Positions 26,920-34,418 of a stretch of DNA of 34,418 bases are shown one piece after another. Within the stretch, counting starts at the first letter, position 1; each line of letters opens with the position of its first letter. The notes beneath the pieces are model-generated. The model saw only the letters and a list, made by a program, of their open reading frames with translations, searched no databases and was not told the DNA's origin. The stretch is from Candidatus Daviesbacteria bacterium RIFCSPLOWO2_01_FULL_37_10 (GTDB taxonomy: Bacteria > Patescibacteriota > Microgenomatia > Daviesbacterales > UBA10151): contig MFDK01000005.1 of the NCBI GenBank assembly GCA_001776865.1, positions 1 to 34,418 of the forward strand, in the 5' to 3' direction. The translations under genes and the position numbers were made by a program.

Positions 26920-27724
26920 AACTTGTATTATTTGCAAAGGAGTATTAATTAAGTTTACAAAGAGCTTTGAGTATGAGATATTCAAGTGTGTAAACTGTGG
27001 TTTTGGAGTTACAGATAAAGCAATTTTACAAAAAGGTTCTTATCATAGGGATGAAACTTATATAGAAGAAGAAAAACTATTCGGAAATATTTTTCAAAAA
27101 AGAGTAAATATTTTAAACAAGTTAGTGAAACCCGGGCGAGTTTTGGAAATTGGTTGCTCTACTGGAATTTTTTTGTGGCAGCTCAAAAGAATTGGCTGGG
27201 ATGTAAAAGGAATTGAGATTTCAAAAGCTTCCGTCGCAGCTGCAAAAGATAAGGGAATTAATGTTATAACCGTACCCTTCGAAAAAGCAAAACTGGATGA
27301 AAAATTTGATTTAGTTATTTTAAATCATACGCTGGAACACTTGAAAGATCCGCTGCAGGTTATGAAAAAACTTTCAGAAATAATTAAAAGTGGCGGATAT
27401 CTTTACATTGATTTGCCTAATTTTGCGAGTCTTTCTTGTAAAATATTAAAAGGGAATTGGTCAATGTTATTACCTGAAGAGCATCTTTGGCATTTTACTC
27501 AAAAATCTTTAAAAGTACTTCTAAATAAAAATGGACTACGAATGGTTTTCGTAGATAAGGCTTCAGGCATTTGGGATTTTGCAGATCCTATTGGTGGAAT
27601 ATTTGATTCGTTTCTTACTTTGAAAAAGAGATTTTTTACTCAAATTGTAACTGCTATTCCTTCTTATATTGTATGGAAGCTTGGACTTGGAAGCGATTTG
27701 ATGGTAATTGCAAAAAAATTATGA
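26912..27724 (+). CDS. Class I SAM-dependent methyltransferase with N-terminal Cys-pair (zinc-ribbon-like) segment
   Basis: 'CIICKG...CVNCGF', 'VLEIGCSTGIFLWQLKRIGWDVKGIEIS', 'FDLVILNHTLEHLKDPLQVMKKL'. Confidence 0.9.
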   Translation: MIKTCIICKGVLIKFTKSFEYEIFKCVNCGFGVTDKAILQKGSYHRDETYIEEEKLFGNIFQKRVNILNKLVKPGRVLEIGCSTGIFLWQLKRIGWDVKGIEISKASVAAAKDKGINVITVPFEKAKLDEKFDLVILNHTLEHLKDPLQVMKKLSEIIKSGGYLYIDLPNFASLSCKILKGNWSMLLPEEHLWHFTQKSLKVLLNKNGLRMVFVDKASGIWDFADPIGGIFDSFLTLKKRFFTQIVTAIPSYIVWKLGLGSDLMVIAKKL

Positions 27725-29076
27725 TATACATATTTTTTCTAATTATAATTTCTGTACATTCATTAATTCTTTCAAACATTCAATTTACAGCCTGGCCTGA
27801 AATGTTTTCTTATCCATATTTATTAAATAACGGGTTTAAGATGTATAAAGATATTGGGTTTCCATACCAGCCTATTTTACCTTTAATACTTGAATTCGTT
27901 TTTAGAATTTTTGGGTTTAAACTCTTAAGTCTACAAATCTTTACATGGTTAATAATACTAATTAATGATTGCCTGATTTTTTTAATCTCTTTGAAATTAA
28001 CAGGAAAAAAGATTCTCTCAGTAATCCCTCTTGCGATATATGTATTAATTCAACCATTAGCTGAAGGAAATATGCTTTGGTTTGATTTGGCAACGACCCC
28101 CTTTATTTTACTTGGAGTCTATTTACTATTAAAACTAAAAAGCACTATAAACTATTTTTTGTTTGGTTTGATGTTTTCAATCGCATTTTTTATAAAACAG
28201 CAAACAGGAATTTTATATCTACTTTTGATAAGTTATCTTATTTTAAGCAAGAACTTTCGTGAGATGTTTTATATTTTAGCTGGAAGTATTTTGCCGGCAA
28301 TTTTCGTTTTATTTTATGTAATCTTTAATGGAATAATTAGTGACTATATTTTTTGGACAATTGAGGTTCCTGTTCTTTGGTATCCAAAATTCCCGGGTTA
28401 TACTGATTTACCATCGATTAAAGAAGCGCTATTCGTCGGCATACTTTTTATTCCAGTAGTTTACTCTGGCTTTAAATTATTAGGGAAGGATACTAATTTT
28501 ACGGTAGTATTTTTTTTATTTACAGGTGCTTTTATTGCTGCATTCCCCAGGTTTGCTTTTTTCAGGTTTCAACCGGCGCTAGCTTTATATGTTGTGCTTT
28601 TAATGTATATTATTCCCGTTTTAAAAATAAGGTTTAGATTAATTTTTTACTCAATCGCTATTCTGGTATTTGGTCTGCTTTTAAAAAATAACCTGCAATT
28701 TTTTTATTTACCGGCAAGGTTTTATGGAGATAGTGAGTATAAAACTTCACAAAATATGGGCAATTTTGTCTCACACGGCCAAACTTTATATTTACTAAAT
28801 GAGCACTCGTTATTTTATATCTTAACAAGTACTATTCCGCCAAAGCCCTGGATAGATAACTATGTTTGGTATATGGAGATTGAAGGAATGCAGACAAAGG
28901 TAATTGATGGTCTAAATAAAAATCCGCCAAAAATAATCTTCAGAAAAAATCCTATTGCGGGTAACTGGTATAATCTAGGCGCTTATGAACCAAAAAAAAT
29001 TGTTGAATATATAGAACAAAATTATCAAAAGACAGCTATTATTGAAAGTGAGATTGAAGTATGGAAAAGAAATTGA
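27721..29076 (+). CDS. GT39/GT-C-like polytopic membrane protein
   Basis: 'WPEMFSYPYLLNNGFKMYKDIGFPYQPILPLILEFVF' plus multiple TM segments; ATG 27721 in an ATGA overlap is the better start than 27673. Confidence 0.7.
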   Translation: MIYIFFLIIISVHSLILSNIQFTAWPEMFSYPYLLNNGFKMYKDIGFPYQPILPLILEFVFRIFGFKLLSLQIFTWLIILINDCLIFLISLKLTGKKILSVIPLAIYVLIQPLAEGNMLWFDLATTPFILLGVYLLLKLKSTINYFLFGLMFSIAFFIKQQTGILYLLLISYLILSKNFREMFYILAGSILPAIFVLFYVIFNGIISDYIFWTIEVPVLWYPKFPGYTDLPSIKEALFVGILFIPVVYSGFKLLGKDTNFTVVFFLFTGAFIAAFPRFAFFRFQPALALYVVLLMYIIPVLKIRFRLIFYSIAILVFGLLLKNNLQFFYLPARFYGDSEYKTSQNMGNFVSHGQTLYLLNEHSLFYILTSTIPPKPWIDNYVWYMEIEGMQTKVIDGLNKNPPKIIFRKNPIAGNWYNLGAYEPKKIVEYIEQNYQKTAIIESEIEVWKRN

Positions 29077-30116
29077 AAATAGCATTTTTTAATTTTACTC
29101 AAACAACAGTTGAACGTGGTGCTGAAGTTTTTGTAAGTGAACTTTCAAAAAGATTTAAAAAAAACCATGTAGTTACTATATTTTCAGATAGCAATAAATT
29201 AATTCCCCGTGTACCTTTTCTTTGGAGATTTTACATTGATTTTCAGGGGATTCAAATACTGCTTTTTACTATTGATCACATAAAAGAAGTTATAAGAGAA
29301 AAATACGACGTTGTTATACCTCTGAATGGAGGATGGCAAGTAGTTTTACTTAAGGTTGTGACATGGTTTTATGGCGGCAAAATGATTATTTCCGGACAAT
29401 CAGGAAAAGGATGGGATGACAGAAATAATGTTCTAATATTTCCTGATTGTTTTGTTTCTCTCTCTACTTCACTAAAAGCTTGGGCGAAAAAAATAAACCC
29501 GTTTATAAAAGTTGAATATATTCCAAACGGGGTTGATTTGACTCGATTTCATCCGGATGGTTCTAAAATAAATATTCGTTTGGAAAAACCAATAATTTTG
29601 TGTGTCGGGGCTTTAACTACTGAAAAAAGAATTGATTTAGTAATTAAAGCCGTTTCTGAATTAGAAAAAGGGAGTTTGTTAGTGGTTGGTGACGGTTCTT
29701 TGAAAGATCAACTTACAGATTTAGGTAAAAATGTTTTAGGGAAGAAATTTTTGCTAACTAAATCTAAATTCAAAGATTTGCCAAAGTATTACAGGGAGGC
29801 TGATTTATTTACTTTACCCTCACCAAGTTACAGGTCATTTGAAATAGTAATTGTTGAAGCGATGGCATCTAATTTGCCAGTAGTGGTTAATGATGATCCA
29901 ATCAGAAAAGAGATTGTCGGGGATGCGGGATTATTTGTTGACCCAAAAGATGAAGGCAAATATGTAAAGGTTTTAGAAGAAGCTTTGAAAAAAAAATGGG
30001 GTGATAAACCGAGAAAACAGGCAGAAAAATTTTCGTGGGATGAAATTGCTAGAAAATACGAAAAATTGTTTGTAGAATTAATTGATTCTAGAAGACGTAA
30101 GTATAGCATTACATAA
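29061..30116 (+). CDS. GT4-family glycosyltransferase
   Basis: 'YIPNGVDLTRFHPDG', 'ILCVGALTTEKRIDLVIKAVSEL', 'ADLFTLPSPSYRSFEIVIVEAMASNLPVVVND'. Confidence 0.92.
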   Translation: MEKKLKIAFFNFTQTTVERGAEVFVSELSKRFKKNHVVTIFSDSNKLIPRVPFLWRFYIDFQGIQILLFTIDHIKEVIREKYDVVIPLNGGWQVVLLKVVTWFYGGKMIISGQSGKGWDDRNNVLIFPDCFVSLSTSLKAWAKKINPFIKVEYIPNGVDLTRFHPDGSKINIRLEKPIILCVGALTTEKRIDLVIKAVSELEKGSLLVVGDGSLKDQLTDLGKNVLGKKFLLTKSKFKDLPKYYREADLFTLPSPSYRSFEIVIVEAMASNLPVVVNDDPIRKEIVGDAGLFVDPKDEGKYVKVLEEALKKKWGDKPRKQAEKFSWDEIARKYEKLFVELIDSRRRKYSIT

Positions 30117-30143
30117 TAGTATACTTTTGGCATAATTAAATAT

Positions 30144-31001
30144 ATGAGTAAAGTTTCAGTTATTATACCCACATTTAATGAAGAAAATGTTATTGGAGAT
30201 TGTCTGGAAAGTTTGTCAAACCAAACATATAAAGATATAGAGGTTGTTACTGTGGATGATGGATCAGAAGACCATACAATAGATGTGATAAAAACATATC
30301 TCATATCTCATATCACTTATCACTTATACAAGCAGGCCCATAAAGGATCTGGAATAGCCAGAAATTTAGGGGCTAAAAATGCCAAGGGGGAAATTCTGGT
30401 TTTTGTAGACGCTGATATGACTTTTGACAAAAAATTCATACAGATGCTTATTAAACCGATTATTTCCGGAAAAGCAATTGGAACTTTCAGTAAAGATGAA
30501 TTTGTCTTAAATAATGAGAATGTATGGAGTAAATGCTGGAATATTAACAAAGGTTTGCCTTTATATAGAATGCACCCAAAAAAATATCCAAATGAACAAA
30601 AAGTTTTTAGGGCAATTCTAAAAAAAGAATTTGATAAAACCGGAGGATTTTCCCCAATAGGATATATAGATGATTATACTTTAGCTGAAAAGTTGGGAGT
30701 TAAAGCTGTGGTTGCTCCAAATGCTGTTTTTTATCACAGGAACCCCGAAACCTTAACTGAAGTTTTTAAACAGGCAAGATGGATAGGAAAGTCAGAATAC
30801 AAGAGGAGGAAAATCAAGAATGAACAGGTTATGAGGATTTTATCTCTAATTAGGTATTTATTACCTTTTACTCTAATACACTCATGTATTAGAGTATTGA
30901 AGTACAGGATTCTTAAGTATTTTATTTTTAAAATTGTTTATGATTTAGCAGTAGAAATATCTTTAATTAAATCTTTTTTTGGAGAACAAAAGTATAAATG
31001 A
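30144..31001 (+). CDS. GT2-family glycosyltransferase
   Basis: 'VSVIIPTFNEENVIGDCLESLSNQTYKDIEVVTVDDGSEDHT', 'GSGIARNLGAKNAKGEILVFVDADM'. Confidence 0.92.
   Translation: MSKVSVIIPTFNEENVIGDCLESLSNQTYKDIEVVTVDDGSEDHTIDVIKTYLISHITYHLYKQAHKGSGIARNLGAKNAKGEILVFVDADMTFDKKFIQMLIKPIISGKAIGTFSKDEFVLNNENVWSKCWNINKGLPLYRMHPKKYPNEQKVFRAILKKEFDKTGGFSPIGYIDDYTLAEKLGVKAVVAPNAVFYHRNPETLTEVFKQARWIGKSEYKRRKIKNEQVMRILSLIRYLLPFTLIHSCIRVLKYRILKYFIFKIVYDLAVEISLIKSFFGEQKYK
30295..30329. repeat. Heptanucleotide tandem repeat inside a GT2 gene
   Basis: CATATCT CATATCT CATATCA CTTATCA CTTATAC. Confidence 0.7.
30869..30896. repeat. Perfect 12-bp inverted repeat, 4-nt loop, inside a GT2 gene
   Basis: TACTCTAATACA ctca TGTATTAGAGTA. 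Confidence 0.8.
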
Positions 31002-32422
31002 TTTGGATAATACTTTTAGCAGCTTTTGTTTTAAGGCTTATTAATATTAATCAAAGCCTTTGGCTTGATGAAGCGATTAACGTTTTATCGTCACAAAATT
31101 TCTCATTTTGGGATATGGTTACAAAGTATCCAGTTGGTGACTTTCATCCGCCAGGATATTTTGCTCTGCTTTGGATTTGGACAAGGATAGGGGGAATCGG
31201 TGAGATTTGGGTTAGACTTCCATCAGTCTTTTTTGGAGTTGTCACAGTATGGCTTGTTTATCTAATCGGGAAAGAAATGTTTAGTAAAAGGGTTGGGATG
31301 TTGGGAGCATTTTTTATGGCAATCGCTCCACTGCATGTATATTATTCTCAAGAAGCAAGGATGTATTCACTAGTAGTCTTTTCAGTAACCCTGTCATTTT
31401 ATTTTTTCTGGCGATTAATAAGCAGGGGAGATAAGGGGAATTTAGGTGATAGGATTGTTTATGGAATGAGTAATGTTTTAGTTTTATATTCTGATTATCT
31501 TATATATCTAATAATTCCGTCACAATTAATTTTTATTTTACTATTTAGAAGAGACACCCTTAAAAGAATATTAATTCCTCTTGTGTTTTCGCTTTCCGTA
31601 ATCATACCTTGGCTATTTATTTTTCAAAAACAGTTAGCCATTGGAACCGCCGCTGCATCGGCTTTACCAGGCTGGGCAAATATTGTAGGGGGAGCTAGTG
31701 CAAAAGAACTACTGCTTATTCCAGTTAAAACTTTTTTCGGAAGGGTAAGCATAGAAAATAATCAAATTTATACTCTAGCTGCAGGGAGCGTTGGGTTTCT
31801 ATATGGGTTATTAATTTTTAAAGGTTTAAAGAAATTAGATAATGCAACAAAACTTCTTCTTTGCTGGATTTCCATACCCGTTTCAGCTGCTTTTTTTATA
31901 TCATTTTTTATTCCGGTTTTATCTTATTTCAGAATGGTTTTTATCCTGCCCCCGGTCTATCTACTTTTAGCAAAAGATGTGAATACTCTACGCTCCCGGG
32001 AGACTCCTTGGAAGCTCGGGACAGGAGTAATTTGTCTGATCAGCTTGATTTCTCTTTATGCCTATTACACAAATCCGAAATTTCAAAGGGAGGATTGGAG
32101 AAGTGCTGTAAAAATGGTGGATGAGCTAGCAATAGAGGACGGGTTAATTGTTTTTGAAAATGATAACCTTCCGGCTCCCTTTATTTACTATTCAAAAAAT
32201 AAATCTCCGGCAATGGGTGGTTTAAATAAAGTTCCAGCTATAAATGAGGATGATATTAAAATTATTCCAAATATAGAAAATATCTATCTTTTCGAATATT
32301 TAGTAGATATTACAGATCCAAAGAGGCTTTTACAAAAAAATATAGTAAGAAGAGAGTATAAAGAAGTTGAAACTTTAAACTTTAACGGAGTTGGATTTGT
32401 GAGGCATTATCGATTAAGATGA
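30998..32422 (+). CDS. GT39/PMT_2-family glycosyltransferase
   Basis: 'LININQSLWLDEAINVLSSQNFSFWDMVTKYPVGDFHPPGYFALLWIWTRIGGIGEIWVRLPSVFFGVVTVWLVYLIGKEMF', 'YYSQEARMYSL'. Confidence 0.88.
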   Translation: MIWIILLAAFVLRLININQSLWLDEAINVLSSQNFSFWDMVTKYPVGDFHPPGYFALLWIWTRIGGIGEIWVRLPSVFFGVVTVWLVYLIGKEMFSKRVGMLGAFFMAIAPLHVYYSQEARMYSLVVFSVTLSFYFFWRLISRGDKGNLGDRIVYGMSNVLVLYSDYLIYLIIPSQLIFILLFRRDTLKRILIPLVFSLSVIIPWLFIFQKQLAIGTAAASALPGWANIVGGASAKELLLIPVKTFFGRVSIENNQIYTLAAGSVGFLYGLLIFKGLKKLDNATKLLLCWISIPVSAAFFISFFIPVLSYFRMVFILPPVYLLLAKDVNTLRSRETPWKLGTGVICLISLISLYAYYTNPKFQREDWRSAVKMVDELAIEDGLIVFENDNLPAPFIYYSKNKSPAMGGLNKVPAINEDDIKIIPNIENIYLFEYLVDITDPKRLLQKNIVRREYKEVETLNFNGVGFVRHYRLR

Positions 32423-32459
32423 ATAGAGATATATTCTCGACTTCGCTCGAATAATAATT

Positions 32460-33479
32460 ATGATTAAAGTTGGAATGGATATTTCGCAGATTGCGCACTT
32501 TGGAGGCGTTCCTGTTTACACCAGGGAACTTAGCTCAAATCTCCAGAAACAAAAAACTTTAGAGATGGTGTATTTTTTTTCATCTCTTAGAAGGACTTAT
32601 CATGGATCTCTTAAGGGTGTTAAGAAATTTAAACTTCCGCCTGCCCTTTTTGAAATGCTTTTTAACAGGTTGAGAAACGTTGGAATTGAACATTTTATTG
32701 GACCTATTGATATTTTTCACTCATCAGATTGGACTCAACCCCCAAGCAAAGCTAAAAAAGTTACAACTTATCATGATGTAGTTCCGCTAAAGTATCCGCA
32801 GTGGTCACATCCAAAGATTACTGCAGTACAAAGAAGACGTCTTAGAATTGTAGAATCCGAAATAGATATGGTTATTTGTGTAAGTGAGTCAACAAAAAAG
32901 GATTTACTCACAATTTCAAGGATTCCGAAAGAAAAAACAGTGGTTATTTATGAAGGGGTTAGTGAGATTTTTAAACCACAGGATATTAAAGTAATTAAGG
33001 ATTTTAAGAAAAGGTATGATCTACCGGAAGAATTTGTTTTGGCAATTGGAGGAGTCGGGGAGCGAAGAAATTTAAAAAGAGTTAAAGAAGCATCTAAAAA
33101 TTATAAACTAATAATATCCGGAATGGATATTCCCTGGGTTTCATACGAAGAACTTCCTCTTTTATACTCATCTGCCAGGGTTTTGTTTTATCCGAGCTTT
33201 TACGAAGGATTCGGGTTACCAATAATTGAGTCGATGGCCTCTGGAATACCAGTAATTACATCAAACGTTTCAAGCATGCCGGAGGCAGGAGGAGATGCAG
33301 CAATATATGTAAATCCTGAAGATGCGGGAGAAATGGAAGGTAAGTTAAAAGAAGTTATGGAAAATAAAAGTTTAAGAGAGGAACTGATTAAAAAGGGTTT
33401 TACCCAAGCCAAAAAATTCTCCTGGCAAAAATGCGCAGAAGAAACATCGGAGGTTTATAGGAGGCTTTTGGAACGATGA
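32460..33479 (+). CDS. GT4-family glycosyltransferase
   Basis: 'VTTYHDVVPLKYPQW', 'ICVSESTKKDL', 'VLFYPSFYEGFGLPIIESMASGIPVITSNVSSMPEAGGDAAIYVNPED'. Confidence 0.93.
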   Translation: MIKVGMDISQIAHFGGVPVYTRELSSNLQKQKTLEMVYFFSSLRRTYHGSLKGVKKFKLPPALFEMLFNRLRNVGIEHFIGPIDIFHSSDWTQPPSKAKKVTTYHDVVPLKYPQWSHPKITAVQRRRLRIVESEIDMVICVSESTKKDLLTISRIPKEKTVVIYEGVSEIFKPQDIKVIKDFKKRYDLPEEFVLAIGGVGERRNLKRVKEASKNYKLIISGMDIPWVSYEELPLLYSSARVLFYPSFYEGFGLPIIESMASGIPVITSNVSSMPEAGGDAAIYVNPEDAGEMEGKLKEVMENKSLREELIKKGFTQAKKFSWQKCAEETSEVYRRLLER

Positions 33480-34418
33480 ATATCTGGATAGATGGGAAAG
33501 AGGCAAATCAGCCTAACCGCGTTGGATCAGGACAGTTTGCATTTGAAGTAATTAGAAATCTTGAGAAATTGGATCATAAAAATGAATATACTATTTTACT
33601 ACCTTCTCTTACAATGGAAGATTTACCAAAAGAGCGTCCTGGATGGAATTATAAAATATTAAAACCAAATAAACTTTGGACAATAGTTACTCTTCCTTTG
33701 GCGCTATATTCTGCAAAAGTAAAACCTGATTTAATATTTTCCCCAACTCATTACATCCCGAGATTTTCTCCTGTAAAGCGGGTGGTAACTATTTTTGATT
33801 TAGCATATCTTCATTTTCCAGAGATGTTTACAAAAAAGGATTTGTGGCAGTTAACGAACTGGAGTAAATATTCAATAAAAAAAGCAGACCATATTATTAC
33901 AATTTCTAAATCTACTAAAAAAGATATTATGAAAAAATATAAAGTGAAAAGTAAAAAAATTACAGTTGCATATCCGGGATATGACAGAAAAAATTACAAA
34001 TTACAAATTACAAATTTCAAGTTAGAGAATATAAAGAAAAAATATGAAATATTGGGTGGCTACATTATATATATAGGGACAATACAGCCAAGGAAAAATC
34101 TTGTAAGGCTTATGGAGGCGTTTGCGCGGATCGTCCACCTCCGAGGTGAGACAAAGAGTACATCCGGATTACACCTCGGAGGTGGATTGCAGTTAGTCAT
34201 TGCTGGTAAGACTACTGGTCCAGGAAGGAAAGGCTGGAAATATGAAGATATTTTAAAAACACCTAAAATGTTAGGGATAGAGGATAAAATAATTTTTACC
34301 GGATTTGTTCCAGCGGAAGATTTGCCTGTTCTTTTGTATGGTGCTGAAGCATTTGTCCTTCCGTCTTTATGGGAGGGATTTGGGATACCGGTTTTAGAAG
34401 CTATGGCTTGTGGTGTTC
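33476..34418 (+). CDS. GT4-family glycosyltransferase, 3' end cut by the window (not in ORF track)
   Basis: ATG 33476 overlaps the preceding TGA, AGGAGG upstream; MNIWIDGKEANQPNRVGSGQFAFEVIRNLEKL...IIYIGTIQPRKNLVRLMEAF...AFVLPSLWEGFGIPVLEAMACG; open to window end. Confidence 0.9.
   Translation, partial: MNIWIDGKEANQPNRVGSGQFAFEVIRNLEKLDHKNEYTILLPSLTMEDLPKERPGWNYKILKPNKLWTIVTLPLALYSAKVKPDLIFSPTHYIPRFSPVKRVVTIFDLAYLHFPEMFTKKDLWQLTNWSKYSIKKADHIITISKSTKKDIMKKYKVKSKKITVAYPGYDRKNYKLQITNFKLENIKKKYEILGGYIIYIGTIQPRKNLVRLMEAFARIVHLRGETKSTSGLHLGGGLQLVIAGKTTGPGRKGWKYEDILKTPKMLGIEDKIIFTGFVPAEDLPVLLYGAEAFVLPSLWEGFGIPVLEAMACGV
33993..34020. repeat. Heptanucleotide tandem repeat inside a GT4 gene
   Basis: ATTACAA ATTACAA ATTACAA ATTTCAA. 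Confidence 0.8.
34134..34186. repeat. Palindromic element in frame inside a GT4 gene: perfect 15-bp inverted repeat
   Basis: TCCACCTCCGAGGTG (34134-34148) and CACCTCGGAGGTGGA (34172-34186), 23-nt spacer; each arm is itself a small hairpin (CACCT...AGGTG). Confidence 0.85.

Noticed and set aside
29828-30304. 158-aa minus-strand ORF
   Set aside because: Antisense to the strongly supported GT4 and GT2 genes at 29061-31001.
31993-32002. CTCCCGGGAG palindrome
   Set aside because: 10-nt perfect palindrome only; no flanking structure.
1-34418. Alternative genetic code (UGA recoded, as in Gracilibacteria)
   Set aside because: Many genes end at TGA in ATGA overlaps with the next start, and frames do not run through TGA.
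1-34418. CRISPR arrays, tRNA or rRNA genes
   Set aside because: No regularly spaced 25-40 bp direct repeats and no recognisable tRNA/rRNA signatures seen by eye.

Overview
This AT-rich window reads as a cell-surface glycan gene cluster with the style of a Candidate Phyla Radiation / Patescibacteria genome. That lineage guess is an inference from protein flavour, gene overlaps and apparent leaderless starts. The first bases look like the 5' end of a minus-strand IS30-type transposase. A two-gene toxin-antitoxin-like pair (BECR/DUF4258-like plus DUF2283-like) and a glycerophosphodiester phosphodiesterase follow. From about 1.6 kb to the end there are about nine large polytopic GT-C/YfhO/GT39-like membrane proteins, three GT2 and four GT4 glycosyltransferases, one Wzx-type flippase, two SAM methyltransferases, two NDP-sugar SDR epimerases and three small uncharacterised membrane or secreted proteins. 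No tRNA, rRNA or CRISPR array was recognised, and TGA is used as stop. The best leads are: (1) an SD-occluding hairpin at the IS edge; (2) the toxin-antitoxin-like pair; (3) an unannotated C-terminal gene remnant (11059-11220) of a paralog of the neighbouring 1000-aa protein; (4) two large GT-C proteins each followed directly by a small uncharacterised membrane protein; (5) -10-like boxes 5-10 nt from start codons at transcription-unit heads, contrasted with Shine-Dalgarno sites at several internal genes; (6) heptanucleotide repeats and palindromic elements inside glycosyltransferase reading frames in the last 4.5 kb; (7) an SDR epimerase whose YxxxK motif reads FxxxK. All family assignments were made by eye from the translations; no database search was run.
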